Shown: positions 8,422-17,387, numbered from the stretch's first letter. The stretch is 64,000 bases of DNA from JANOYY01 sp043720395 (GCA_043720395.1 JAYSSR010000078.1:1-64000), one strand, 5' to 3'. A program made the numbers and translations. Notes: a model not told the origin generated them from the sequence alone.

Positions 8422-9351
8422 TCAGTTGCCCTTGAGTTTCGGGTCGAGCGCGTCGCGCACCCCTTCCCCGATAAAGGTGAAGGCGAGAACCGTTAGCACG
8501 AGTGCAATTGCCGGAACCATGAACATGTGCCCATTTTCGAAGATCTCGTTGCGACCCTCGGCAACCATCCGGCCCCACGATGGCTTATCGGCGACGCCGA
8601 GGCCGAGGAACCCGAACACCGACTCGGTGAGCACCGTCGCCCCGATCGAGAATGAGATCCCAATGATCATCGGCTGAATCGCGTTGGGAAGGATGTGCTT
8701 GCCGAGGATGCGCCACGAACCGCAGCCCGCTGCGCGCGCCGCCTCGACGTAGTCCTGCCCTTTCGCTTGGAGCACACCTGCACGGAACTGACGTGCGCCG
8801 CCCATCCACCCTGGAACTAAGAGGGCGAGGATTACCGCGAACATGTTTCGACCGAATCGCTCGGCGAAAAACGTGATGAACACGATATAGGGGAGCGCCG
8901 ACATGATGTCTGCGAATCGCATGATTGGAGAGTCCGCGCGCCGCCACCATCCTGCAACGGCCCCGATCAGAATCGCGAGGACGGTGCTCGAAATCGCTGC
9001 GAGCCAGGCAATGGTCAACGACACGCGGGCACCGAAGAGAAGTTGACTGTAGAGGTCCCGTCCGATTCGGTCCGTCCCCAACCAGTGTGAACCGGACAGC
9101 CCGTAGTCCGTTGCCCCCGTCTTCTGATCAACAATCCCGAGATAGTCCCCCGTGTTGGGATCCCACTTCGTGAGCGGCCCTGCAAACACCGCGGCAAGCG
9201 TAAGCACGACGAGGAAGGCCAGACTTGCCACGGCGAGCTTGTTTCGGAGGAAGCGGCGTCTGCGTTCGGCCCAAGGCGACTCGAACTCCCTGCCGAGCAG
9301 CGGATCGAGCGCGGCTAGTTCAGTGTCAGCGAAAGGAACGGTCGTTGTCAC
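8422..9351 (-). CDS. oppC: peptide ABC transporter permease (OppC/DppC-type)
   Basis: A permease of about 309 residues with an N-terminal OppC_N segment (RRRRFLRNKLAVASLAFLVVLTL), the HWLGTDRIGRDLYSQLL motif typical of OppC/DppC, and the EAA loop region EAARAAGCGSWRILGKHILPN that contacts the ATPases. The GTG at 9351 overlaps the TGA of oppB in a GTGA junction, which suggests translational coupling. An upstream ATG at 9378 is less likely. Confidence 0.92.
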   Translation of the reverse strand: MTTTVPFADTELAALDPLLGREFESPWAERRRRFLRNKLAVASLAFLVVLTLAAVFAGPLTKWDPNTGDYLGIVDQKTGATDYGLSGSHWLGTDRIGRDLYSQLLFGARVSLTIAWLAAISSTVLAILIGAVAGWWRRADSPIMRFADIMSALPYIVFITFFAERFGRNMFAVILALLVPGWMGGARQFRAGVLQAKGQDYVEAARAAGCGSWRILGKHILPNAIQPMIIGISFSIGATVLTESVFGFLGLGVADKPSWGRMVAEGRNEIFENGHMFMVPAIALVLTVLAFTFIGEGVRDALDPKLKGN

Positions 9352-10352
9352 GTGAGACGGACCCTCGGGTCGAGCCACGCATAGCAGACGTCAACCAGCA
9401 GATAGATGAGCGCCGTCACCAGGACCACTGGCCCGATGAAGCCCAACACCAGAGGCACGTCCTGTGCCTGCGCCGCTTTCGCGACCGTTGATCCGAGGCC
9501 ATTCAGGTTGAACACCGTCTCGGTCAACACGGCGACACCGAACATCGAGATGATGTCAGCGCCGAGAATGGTGATGACGGGAATCAACGCGTTGCGCAGC
9601 GCGTGCTTGAAGATGATGGTGCGCTTCGAGAGTCCCTTCGCCGCAGCAGTGCGGAGATAATCGGCCCGAAGCACCTCGAGCATCGCCGTCCGCGTGAGCC
9701 GAATGAGGTAGCCCGTTTGCACCGCGGCGATGATCAGCGCCGGGCCAATCAGGTACTTCCACGTGTGACCTGCTGGCAAGAAATGAAGGAACCATGTCCC
9801 GTCGCCGTTTTCCTTGTCGAACGCAACAACCGGGAACCGAGCCCAATTCGGCCAGTTCCATTTGTTCGGCCCCGGCAGCACGCCAAAGATCCATTGGAAC
9901 ATGATCCCGGTCACGAAGACCGGCACGGCAGTAATCGCCACCGACAGGAAGCCGCTCATCGTATCGAACCACGAGTACCTGCGAATGGCGGCATACACAC
10001 CGGCCGGAATGCCGATCAGCAGCTGCACCGCCAGGCCCCAGAACGCGATACGTGATGACACCTTGGCCGCAGGCTTGAGGGCGTCAATCACCGGTCGCCC
10101 GAGCGTCTGGGATTCACCCAGATCCCCACGGAGGAAATTCGCCCAGTACTGCCCGTACTGTTGCACTGGAGACTTGTCAAGCCCATACTGGCGTTCGAAG
10201 TTCTTCTTGATCGTTGGCGGAAGGTATCGCTCGGAATACCGCGCCTCGATCGAGTTCCCGGGAATGCCGAGGAACATGATCCAAAGCAGACTCAGGGCAC
10301 CCCAGACCACAACAATGGTCAGCAGCAACCGTCGGAGGATGTACGTGCCCAT
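9348..10352 (-). CDS. oppB: peptide ABC transporter permease (OppB/DppB-type)
   Basis: A 334-residue permease starting MGTYILRRLLLTIVVVWGAL with six predicted membrane helices. The family features are the first periplasmic loop with ERQYGLDKSPVQQYGQYWANFLRGDLGES and the EAA-type loop RTAAAKGLSKRTIIFKHALRNALIP. An insertion between helices (VLPGPNKWNWPNWARFP to FLPAGHTWKY) is longer than in the shortest OppB proteins. It pairs with OppC to form the channel. It follows oppA after a 48-bp spacer holding a strong hairpin. Confidence 0.93.
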   Translation of the reverse strand: MGTYILRRLLLTIVVVWGALSLLWIMFLGIPGNSIEARYSERYLPPTIKKNFERQYGLDKSPVQQYGQYWANFLRGDLGESQTLGRPVIDALKPAAKVSSRIAFWGLAVQLLIGIPAGVYAAIRRYSWFDTMSGFLSVAITAVPVFVTGIMFQWIFGVLPGPNKWNWPNWARFPVVAFDKENGDGTWFLHFLPAGHTWKYLIGPALIIAAVQTGYLIRLTRTAMLEVLRADYLRTAAAKGLSKRTIIFKHALRNALIPVITILGADIISMFGVAVLTETVFNLNGLGSTVAKAAQAQDVPLVLGFIGPVVLVTALIYLLVDVCYAWLDPRVRLT

Positions 10353-10362
10353 GGGAGGTTGA

Positions 10363-10390
10363 GAGTAGGCGGGTTTGCACCCGCCTACTC
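10363..10390 (-). terminator. intercistronic hairpin between oppA and oppB
   Basis: A perfect 11-bp stem, GAGTAGGCGGG / CCCGCCTACTC, with a 6-base loop, in the 48 bp between oppA and oppB. There is no U-run on the minus strand. Such hairpins often stabilise the upstream mRNA so that the binding protein is made in excess over the permeases; that role is inferred here. Confidence 0.7.
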
Positions 10391-10400
10391 AGCCAGCTCT

Positions 10401-12038
10401 TTACTTGAGGGTGACTTCGTTGTAATCGACGAAGCCCGTCGCTCCCTGTACGTAGCTGTCGACCCGCTTCGAGGTGACGTTTCCCCAACGCCCCCAGATC
10501 ATCGGGATGACGATGGCCTGATCAAGCAGCACCTTTTCGGCCTGCTGATAGAGCGAGTTCTGCTTCGCATCGTCGGTCGTGCGGCGGGCTTCGTTCACGT
10601 AACGGTCGAAGAGTGCGCTCGTGAACTTCGCTGAGTTGTCCTGGCCGACCGTCGCGGTGTGGAAGAGCGGGTACATGCCGTTGTCATAGCCCGCGTAGTC
10701 GTAAACCCAACCGGACCGGAAGAACTGATGGCTGTTCCCGGTCGCCAGGTCGCTGAAGTATGTCGTGGACGGGCGAGCGTCGAGTTCAACTTCGATACCA
10801 ATCGCCTTGAGGTTGTCCGTCACGATTGCCGCAATCTGCAGGTTCGCCGAGGGGTTGTTCGTCCGAAGCGTGATCTTCGGCAGCGGCTTTCCCCAACTGG
10901 CCAAGAGCTTTTTGGCACCCTCGACGTCAGCGGAGGTTTTGATGGTCGAAAGTTTCGAGTTGTAGCCGGGCACCCCGGGAGGTGTCACCCCAGTGGCAGG
11001 CAACCGCGTGCCGTTGAACACGAGCTGGTTGATCTGAGTCCGGTCGATCGCCATGCTGATTGCTTGGCGGAGTTTCGTATTCGCAAAGCCACCGACCGTC
11101 GGATCGTTCCAGTTGAATGCGTAGTAAGGATTGATGGAAAGCAGCGCCTTCTCGTTTCCCTTCGGGCCGTACTTGTCCTGTGCCTCTTTGAAACGGCCAC
11201 CAGGAATCGTTGAGTTGTCGCCGGTTCCCGACTCAAACAGGTTGTACGCCGCGAGAACGTCCTTCGTGATACGGAAGTCGACACCATCGAGGTACGCAGT
11301 ATGTCCATTGATTCCGCCGTAGTAGCTGTCGTTACGTGCGATCTTTATGGATTGGTCGTGCTTCCACGCTCCGTCCATCTTGAACGGCCCGTTCCCGATC
11401 ATGATGCCCTGTTCGTAGGACTTGTTGGCGGCGCACCCCGCCTTCGGAAGCGGTGAGAACACCGTGTGCTGCGTGTTCGCGACGAACGACGTGAACGGTG
11501 CTCCAAGGTTCACCGTCAGCGTGAGGCTCGCATCATCGGCCGTGACCGAAGTGAGGGCCTTTCCTTTGCCGTCGTTGATGGCCTGGGCACCTTTGATCGC
11601 ATAGAGGTGATAGGCGACCTCGGAGGCAAGTTCGGGCTGGAGTACTCGCTCCCACGCACATTTGAAACTCGATGGAAGCACGTCCTCACCGTTGGAGAAC
11701 TTGACACCCTTCTTCAGTTTGAAGACGACCTGATCTCCGGCGGCGTTGGACTTCCACGACTCGGCGACCGCCGGTTTGAGCGTGCCCGTGTCGTAGTCGA
11801 TGTCGACGAGCCCGTCGTAGAGCTGCGATGTGATTTGCGACGGATCAACGACGTGCGCGAGCGCCGGGTCTATGTGGTCGGGGTCGCCGTTCGAGAGATT
11901 GAGGGCGATGAACGTGCCACCCTTTTTCCCTGCGGCCTTGGTAGTGGTCGTTTGCGCCTTGGCCTGTGGGGCCAACGACGCCACTCCTGCGAAGGCCATT
12001 CCGGCGATCGTTGCGGAGGCAATCAGCTTAGTTTTCAT
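10401..12038 (-). CDS. oppA: peptide ABC transporter substrate-binding protein (OppA-type, SBP_bac_5)
   Basis: A 545-residue extracytoplasmic binding protein. It has a Sec signal peptide (MKTKLIASATIAGMAFAGVA, cleavage likely after PQAKA; no lipobox Cys) followed by a Thr/Lys-rich linker. The family signature region is GLVDIDYDTGTLKPAVAESW, then FKLKKGVKFSNGEDV; later TKLRQAISMAIDRTQI is the conserved helix of the family. The ATG at 12038 has an AAGGGAGC ribosome-binding site 8-10 bases upstream. It is the first gene of the oppABCDF operon. The lack of a lipid anchor is unusual for a Gram-positive binding protein and suggests retention by another route. Confidence 0.92.
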   Translation of the reverse strand: MKTKLIASATIAGMAFAGVASLAPQAKAQTTTTKAAGKKGGTFIALNLSNGDPDHIDPALAHVVDPSQITSQLYDGLVDIDYDTGTLKPAVAESWKSNAAGDQVVFKLKKGVKFSNGEDVLPSSFKCAWERVLQPELASEVAYHLYAIKGAQAINDGKGKALTSVTADDASLTLTVNLGAPFTSFVANTQHTVFSPLPKAGCAANKSYEQGIMIGNGPFKMDGAWKHDQSIKIARNDSYYGGINGHTAYLDGVDFRITKDVLAAYNLFESGTGDNSTIPGGRFKEAQDKYGPKGNEKALLSINPYYAFNWNDPTVGGFANTKLRQAISMAIDRTQINQLVFNGTRLPATGVTPPGVPGYNSKLSTIKTSADVEGAKKLLASWGKPLPKITLRTNNPSANLQIAAIVTDNLKAIGIEVELDARPSTTYFSDLATGNSHQFFRSGWVYDYAGYDNGMYPLFHTATVGQDNSAKFTSALFDRYVNEARRTTDDAKQNSLYQQAEKVLLDQAIVIPMIWGRWGNVTSKRVDSYVQGATGFVDYNEVTLK

Positions 12039-12075
12039 TATAGGTTTGCTCCCTTCCCTGGGGGACACGTAGCGC

Positions 12076-12173
12076 AGTCACAGGTGACTCTGCTGCGAAT
12101 TTGAACTTTTCCTGACGGTAGCGCAGGCAGTACGCGTACGGGTGTTTCCTACTGTCAGTGACGGACCGGTCAC
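12076..12173. promoter_or_regulatory. candidate operator repeats upstream of oppA
   Basis: A perfect 6-bp inverted repeat AGTCAC-AG-GTGACT (12076-12089) lies about 38 bp before the oppA start. A second GTGAC/GTCAC pair spans 12158-12173. The shared half-site GTGAC/GTCAC hints at a dimeric repressor or activator of the transporter operon. The interval between tpiA and oppA (12039-12200) has no gene. Confidence 0.3.
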
Positions 12174-12200
12174 CGGTACCCTCAGCTACCCGTGTGATCG

Positions 12201-12986
12201 TCACAAGTGAGCCGACGCTTGAACGATCTTCGCGAACTCATCCGGATCCAGGGAGGCTCCCCCGACCAGAAGTCCGTCGATATCAGGCTGCGCTAGGAGA
12301 TCCCCGGCATTCGACGCTTTGGCCGAACCGCCGTACTGCACCCGCACTCGCAGGGCCGCTTCCGCCCCCGAGATCTCGGCGACCTGCGCACGAACCGCCG
12401 CACACATGCCCTGAGCGTCTTCGACCGTTGCGGTGAGGCCGGTCCCGATCGCCCAGATTGGCTCGTAGGCGATGACCATCTTCGCAACGTCGTCGGCCTT
12501 GACCTTGGCCAGACCGGCCACGATCTGCGCACGAACGATCGACTCCGCCTCACCGGACTCGCGCTGCTCAAGCGACTCGCCGCAGCACAGGATCGGAATC
12601 ATTCCGGCCTTGATGGTCGCCTTGACCTTGGCGTTCACAAACTCGTCGGACTCACCGAAGATCTGTCGACGTTCCGAGTGCCCGACAATCACGAACTTCA
12701 CGTCGAGCTTGGCGAGCATGGTCATGCTGACTTCGCCGGTGAATGCGCCCTTGTCCTCGGGATGTCCATTCTGCGCACCGAGCAGCAATTCCGCCCTCTT
12801 CTCGCCCAGCAAGTAGGTCTGCACCGTGCGCAGGTCGGTGAACGGCGGATGGACGCTCACATCAGCAAACGCAAAGTCCTCCTTCGCGAGCCGGAAGTGC
12901 AGCTTCTCCACCGTATGGAGTGCCTCCAAGTGGTTGTGATTCATCTTCCAATTGCCGCTGATCAGCGGTTTGCGGAGCTTTGCCAT
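12201..12986 (-). CDS. tpiA: triose-phosphate isomerase
   Basis: A 261-residue TIM-barrel enzyme interconverting dihydroxyacetone phosphate and glyceraldehyde 3-phosphate. The substrate Lys is in GNWKMN near the N-terminus, the electrophilic His is in VGHSERR, the catalytic Glu is in AYEPIWAIGTG and the phosphate-binding loops are VQYGGSAK and DGLLVGGASLD. The ATG at 12986 (MAKLRKPLIS) lies 5 bp after the pgk stop, consistent with one gap-pgk-tpiA glycolytic operon. Confidence 0.96.
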   Translation of the reverse strand: MAKLRKPLISGNWKMNHNHLEALHTVEKLHFRLAKEDFAFADVSVHPPFTDLRTVQTYLLGEKRAELLLGAQNGHPEDKGAFTGEVSMTMLAKLDVKFVIVGHSERRQIFGESDEFVNAKVKATIKAGMIPILCCGESLEQRESGEAESIVRAQIVAGLAKVKADDVAKMVIAYEPIWAIGTGLTATVEDAQGMCAAVRAQVAEISGAEAALRVRVQYGGSAKASNAGDLLAQPDIDGLLVGGASLDPDEFAKIVQASAHL

Positions 12987-12991
12987 GGTCG

Positions 12992-14140
12992 TCAGATCCC
13001 CATTCGTTCCGCCGCAGCGCGAAGCGCGGCGAGTCCGGGCAGGTCGCCCAGTTCGATGTATTCGAGCGACGCGCCGCCACCCGTCGACACGTGGCTCACC
13101 TCGTCGTCGAGCTTGAACTTGGCAAGCGCGGCGGCGCTGTCTCCGCCACCCACAACGGTGAACGCCTTCGTGTCGGCCATCGCCTGAGCCACCGCCTTCG
13201 TGCCACCGGCGAACCTCTCGTCTTCGAAGACGCCCATCGGTCCGTTCCAGAACACCGTCCGGGCGTCGAGCACGATGTCGGCAAACTCCGCCGCCGACCC
13301 GGGACCGATGTCGAGACCTTTCCACCCGTCCGGCAACGAGCGTCCAAGTTGGCGCACCTCACCCGAGCGCGTCGACGCGTCGGACCCGAACTGCCCGTCC
13401 GGCGAAAGCGCCGTGATGTCGGTCGGCAACACAATGCGATCGCCCGCCTTCGCCAGCAGCGCCTTGCACGTGTCGACCATGTCCTTCTCAAACAACGACC
13501 CGCCGACGCTGTGGCCCAGCGCAGCGAGGAACGTAAAGCACATCCCGCCACCGATCACAATGCGATCGCACTTGCCAAGCAGCGCCTCAATAACACGCAA
13601 CTTGTCGCTCACCTTGGACCCGCCAAGCACGGCAACGAACGGCTTCTTCGGCCCATCCAGCAACCCACCCAACACCTCAACCTCTTTCGCCAGCAACCGC
13701 CCAGCAGCACTCGGCAAAAACGCAGGCGGCCCAACGATCGATGCATGCTCTCGATGCGCGGCCCCGAACGCGTCGTCCACATACAAGTCCTGACCCGCAA
13801 TCAACGTCTGCACAAACGCAGGATCATTCCCCTCCTCCCCCGCATCAAACCGAAGGTTGTCCAACAACGCAACCGCAGGAGCGAGCGACGCGAGCCGCTC
13901 CCGAACGGGCTCCATCGAATACTTCGCATCCACAACCCCCTTGGGCCGCCCCAAATGCGAACAAGCAGTAACCACCGCCCCAGCAGAAACAAGCCATTCA
14001 AGCGTCGGCAATGCCGCCCGAATCCTCAAATCATCATCAATAACCCCACCAGAGATCGGCACATTAAAATCACACCGAACCAAAACCCGCTTCCCGCTAA
14101 CCGCAGGAAGATCCTCCAACTCCGGAACCCCAAACTTCAT
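12992..14140 (-). CDS. pgk: phosphoglycerate kinase
   Basis: About 382 residues. The N-terminal domain shows VLVRCDFNVPI (substrate Asp/Asn) and SHLGRP; the hinge and nucleotide domain show GGSKVSDK, FWNGPMGVFE and the glycine-rich VVGGGDSAAAL and STGGGASLE. It transfers phosphate from 1,3-bisphosphoglycerate to ADP. The ATG at 14140 fits the GAAAGG ribosome-binding site better (11-base spacing) than a GTG at 14149 (2-base spacing). Confidence 0.96.
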   Translation of the reverse strand: MKFGVPELEDLPAVSGKRVLVRCDFNVPISGGVIDDDLRIRAALPTLEWLVSAGAVVTACSHLGRPKGVVDAKYSMEPVRERLASLAPAVALLDNLRFDAGEEGNDPAFVQTLIAGQDLYVDDAFGAAHREHASIVGPPAFLPSAAGRLLAKEVEVLGGLLDGPKKPFVAVLGGSKVSDKLRVIEALLGKCDRIVIGGGMCFTFLAALGHSVGGSLFEKDMVDTCKALLAKAGDRIVLPTDITALSPDGQFGSDASTRSGEVRQLGRSLPDGWKGLDIGPGSAAEFADIVLDARTVFWNGPMGVFEDERFAGGTKAVAQAMADTKAFTVVGGGDSAAALAKFKLDDEVSHVSTGGGASLEYIELGDLPGLAALRAAAERMGI

Positions 14141-14292
14141 AAAAACCACAACCTTTCAGAAAAATGAAGAGTACCGAAAAGACGAGAGCCCCAAGAAGAC
14201 CAGCCCCGAAGAGACGAGGCCCCACAACATTGAGAATCCGCCCAGGAGGGCTGAGAACAATCAGAACCGAAGCACGAGTGGTCCGAAAGGAG

Positions 14293-14410
14293 CGATGGGC
14301 TGGGACGGGTGGCCCGTACGGGTGGGGCCCGTCCTGGTGGGTCCCAGCGCAGCTGGGGGGACCGGGATGGGATGGGACCCGAGAGGGACAGGACCCGTCC
14401 CAGCCCATCG
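14293..14410. repeat. 118-bp G-rich palindrome between gap and pgk
   Basis: Perfect 18-bp outer arms CGATGGGCTGGGACGGGT (14293-14310) and their complement (14393-14410) enclose 82 bp rich in GGGACC, GGGTCC and GGGCCC blocks that can form further stems. It lies within the 286-bp gap-pgk spacer and is unrelated to the two repeat families elsewhere in the window. The remaining spacer (14141-14292) holds no recognisable feature. Confidence 0.85.
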
Positions 14411-14426
14411 CGGCCTCAGAACCAAT

Positions 14427-15449
14427 TCAGCGCTTCTTGCCCATATACCGCACCAGATCAACGAGGCGGTTCGAGTAACCCCATTCATTGTCATACCACC
14501 CAAACACCTTCACCAGATTCCCAATCGACTGCGTCAACTGCGCATCAAACGTGCAAGAGAACGGCGTGTTCACAACGTCGGATGACACAATCGGATCCTC
14601 CGTGTAATGCAGAATCCCCTTCAGACGCCCCTTCGCCCCCGCAGCCTTGAACGCGGCATTGACCTCGGCAGGCGACACATCGCGGCCAAGCACACCGGTG
14701 AAATCCGTGATCGAGCCGGTCGGGATCGGCACACGCAGCGACTGCCCGTCGAGCTTGCCCTTCATCGACGCCAGCACGAGCGACGTAGCGCGAGCCGCAC
14801 CCGTTGACGACGGCACGATGTTGATCGCCGCCGCACGTGCACGACGAAGGTCGCTGTGCGGACCGTCGACCAGCATTTGGTCACCGGTGTACGCATGCAC
14901 GGTCGTCATGAGGCCCTTGTCGACGCCGAAGGCATCGTCGAGCACCTTGATCATCGGCACGAAACAGTTCGTCGTGCACGATGCGTTCGACACCACAACA
15001 TGCGTCTTCGGGTCGTAGGTGTCCTCGTTGACGCCGTACACGAAGGTTGCGTCAGCACCGTTGGCCGGAGCGGAAACGATGACGCGTTTGGCACCCGCCT
15101 CGATGTGCATCGCAGCCTTCGCCCGATCGGTGAAGAAGCCGGTCGACTCGACGACGATGTCGACGCCGAGATCGCCCCATGGGAGCTGCAACGGATCTCG
15201 GTTCGCGAGCACGAGGAACTCGTCGCCGTCGACCGTGATGCCCTTCTTCGAGGTCTTCACGGTCTTGCCGAGTTGACCCATGACCGAGTCGTACTTGAGC
15301 AGATGAGCGAGCGTGTCGACCGTGGTGAGGTCGTTGACCGCTACGAACTCGATGTCCTTCTTGCCGGTGCGCTCCTGCTGCTCGATCACCGCCCGAAGGA
15401 AGTTCCGACCGATGCGACCGAAGCCATTAATGCCGACACGAACAGCCAT
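14427..15449 (-). CDS. gap: glyceraldehyde-3-phosphate dehydrogenase
   Basis: A 340-residue GapA-type enzyme that oxidises glyceraldehyde 3-phosphate with NAD+ and phosphate. It has the Rossmann start VRVGINGFGRIGRNFLRA, active-site Cys in SNASCTTNC, the His region in MTTVHAYTGDQ and the C-terminal WYDNEWGYSNRLVDL. The ATG at 15449 follows a GGAGGGG ribosome-binding site at 7-8 bases; a longer reading to 15509 adds non-family residues. Head of the gap-pgk-tpiA run. Confidence 0.97.
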   Translation of the reverse strand: MAVRVGINGFGRIGRNFLRAVIEQQERTGKKDIEFVAVNDLTTVDTLAHLLKYDSVMGQLGKTVKTSKKGITVDGDEFLVLANRDPLQLPWGDLGVDIVVESTGFFTDRAKAAMHIEAGAKRVIVSAPANGADATFVYGVNEDTYDPKTHVVVSNASCTTNCFVPMIKVLDDAFGVDKGLMTTVHAYTGDQMLVDGPHSDLRRARAAAINIVPSSTGAARATSLVLASMKGKLDGQSLRVPIPTGSITDFTGVLGRDVSPAEVNAAFKAAGAKGRLKGILHYTEDPIVSSDVVNTPFSCTFDAQLTQSIGNLVKVFGWYDNEWGYSNRLVDLVRYMGKKR

Positions 15450-15558
15450 GACGAGTACCCCTCCCAGGGACCGAAACCGGGGACCTGCGCCCCGATTGGG
15501 CACGGGCATTCTTGTCGCGATAAAAGCGCCCGGCCGACATGGTCAGCCGTGACTGCGG

Positions 15559-16521
15559 TCACGCGCGAGAGACGAGGTCCCGCAACGCCTCGGCAAGCAG
15601 CAACGGGTCATGAAGACGACCGGTCGTGTCGCTCAACGGCCGCCCGACGACCTCGACGCGACCAAGGTTTCCGAGCGTGAGCGTCGCCGGGTCATGCACG
15701 ACAACATCGACCTCGACACCGTGGGCACGCAACGCCTCGACGTGCATCGCAACGTCGAAGCCCGACGTCTCCGGATGCTGCTCCCCGAGGTTTGCCACGT
15801 ACACGGTTCGCCCACGAGCCATCGCGATCGCGTGACCGATCCGAGGCACCGCAACGACCGCGAGGACGCTGGTGAACAGCGACCCCGGTCCCACACAGAT
15901 CAGGTCGGCGTCACGGATCGCGGCGAGCGCACCCTTCGGCACGGCAGGGTCCGGCGGCGAAACCGCGACCGACGTGAGGCCGAGCGTCGCGCCAACCTTG
16001 ACCTCACCTTCGACCGTTCCGAACACGGAGATCGGCTGCTCCTTACTGCCGGCGCTGCGTCGATACGTGGCGATCAGCGTCACGGGATCATCGGTCGCCG
16101 GGAACACGCGTCCGACGCCACCGAGGAGTGCGAGTGCCTCATCGATCGCGGCACCGAAACTGCCGAGTGTTTCGGTGAGACCTGCGAGCATGATGTTGCC
16201 GAGTGGATGGCCTTCCAGTTCCGATGCGTTGAAACGGTGCTCGAACGCCTCGGCCCACACCGAGCCGGGCTCGGCGAGGGCGACGAGGCAGCGTCGAAGG
16301 TCCCCGGGAGCCGGGATGCCGAATGCCTTGCGGAGACGTCCGCTTGATCCGCCGTCGTCGGCGACGGACACGATGCCGGTGATGCGTCCCGAGAACCTGC
16401 GCGCCGCGCGCAGCGTCGTGGAGAGGCCGTATCCCCCGCCGATCGCGACAACATGGGGACCGCCAGGAACGAGCGTGCCGTCGCCTCGCCGTCGGTCCGG
16501 TGTCGGATCGACGGAACTCAA
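15559..16521 (-). CDS. yvcK: YvcK/CofD-like uridine diphosphate-sugar-binding regulator
   Basis: A 320-residue protein of the YvcK (gluconeogenesis factor) branch of the CofD-like family. Motifs are AIGGGYGLSTTLRA, IVSVADDGGSSGRLR, APGDLRRCLVALA, GHPLGNIMLAGL, and VGPGSLFTSVLAV. YvcK proteins bind UDP-GlcNAc and affect cell-wall precursor supply and carbon use. Its ATG overlaps the rapZ stop in an ATGA junction. In most actinobacteria whiA comes next, but here gap follows after 109 bp. Confidence 0.92.
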   Translation of the reverse strand: MSSVDPTPDRRRGDGTLVPGGPHVVAIGGGYGLSTTLRAARRFSGRITGIVSVADDGGSSGRLRKAFGIPAPGDLRRCLVALAEPGSVWAEAFEHRFNASELEGHPLGNIMLAGLTETLGSFGAAIDEALALLGGVGRVFPATDDPVTLIATYRRSAGSKEQPISVFGTVEGEVKVGATLGLTSVAVSPPDPAVPKGALAAIRDADLICVGPGSLFTSVLAVVAVPRIGHAIAMARGRTVYVANLGEQHPETSGFDVAMHVEALRAHGVEVDVVVHDPATLTLGNLGRVEVVGRPLSDTTGRLHDPLLLAEALRDLVSRA

Positions 16522-17384
16522 CGTTTGTCGATGTCTCGGTGACGCACGTTGGCCGGGTAGCCGTGCTCGGTCAGGAGGCGTCCGAGTTCGACGGCCGTCG
16601 CGACAGAGCGATGCTGTCCACCGGTGCAGCCAACCGCGATCGAGAGGTAGCTCTTGCCCTCTGCCACGTAGGCGGGAAGCAGCATCATCAGCATGTCGTC
16701 GAGCTTGGCAAGGAATTCCTTTGCGGCCGGCTGGTTCAGCACGTAGTCCCGCACGGGCGCGTCCAGGCCGGTGAACGGGCGGAGCTCCTCGACCCAGTGC
16801 GGGTTCGGCAGAAACCGCAGATCGAACACGAGGTCGACGTCGGCGGGCAGACCGTGCTTAAACCCGAACGACACGACGTTGACGTGCATGGTGAGCGTGT
16901 CGGCGCTGGCAAACTCGTCGTTGATACGCGCGCGTAGTTCATGGACGTTGAGCGGCCCGGTGTCGATCACGACGTCGGCGCGGGCTTTGACTTCCTCCAA
17001 AAGACGACGCTCGCGCTCAACCCCGGTTCCTACACGGTCACGTTCGGCAAGCGGGTGGCGTCGGCGAGTGCCCTCGTAGCGACGCACGAGCACGTCGTCG
17101 GGTGCCTCAAGGAACACGACGCGGACTCTGGCACCGGTGCTGCGTAACTGCTCCAGGGCGGCGTCGAAGACTCCCTCGGCGCCGACCTCTTGCGGTGCGT
17201 AGCGTCCGACCACGAAGGCGACGCGGTCGGTGCGCGCGTTCGGCGCGTTGACGAGTTCGGCGACCTTGCCGACAAGGAGCAGCGGCATGTTGTCGATCAC
17301 GAACCAGCCGAGGTCGTCGAACGCGTTCGCGACCGTGGACCGGCCAGCGCCGGACATGCCGGTGATCACAACGAATTCGGCCAT
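16518..17384 (-). CDS. rapZ: RapZ-like nucleotide-binding protein
   Basis: A 288-residue RapZ/YvcJ protein. The N-terminal P-loop is GMSGAGRSTVANAFDD followed by FVIDNMPL; the C-terminal domain carries VFDLRFLPNPHW and IAVGCTGGQHRSVA, the latter being the phosphatase-like loop conserved in the family. In Escherichia coli RapZ is an adaptor tuning GlmS synthesis; in actinobacteria the role is less defined but the link to yvcK is conserved. It lies 3 bp downstream of the methyltransferase on the same strand. Confidence 0.93.
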   Translation of the reverse strand: MAEFVVITGMSGAGRSTVANAFDDLGWFVIDNMPLLLVGKVAELVNAPNARTDRVAFVVGRYAPQEVGAEGVFDAALEQLRSTGARVRVVFLEAPDDVLVRRYEGTRRRHPLAERDRVGTGVERERRLLEEVKARADVVIDTGPLNVHELRARINDEFASADTLTMHVNVVSFGFKHGLPADVDLVFDLRFLPNPHWVEELRPFTGLDAPVRDYVLNQPAAKEFLAKLDDMLMMLLPAYVAEGKSYLSIAVGCTGGQHRSVATAVELGRLLTEHGYPANVRHRDIDKR

Positions 17385-17387
17385 CGG

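Noticed and set aside
10159..10488. Open frames across the oppA-oppB junction
   Set aside because: They cross the hairpin and both gene ends and are explained by the transporter genes.
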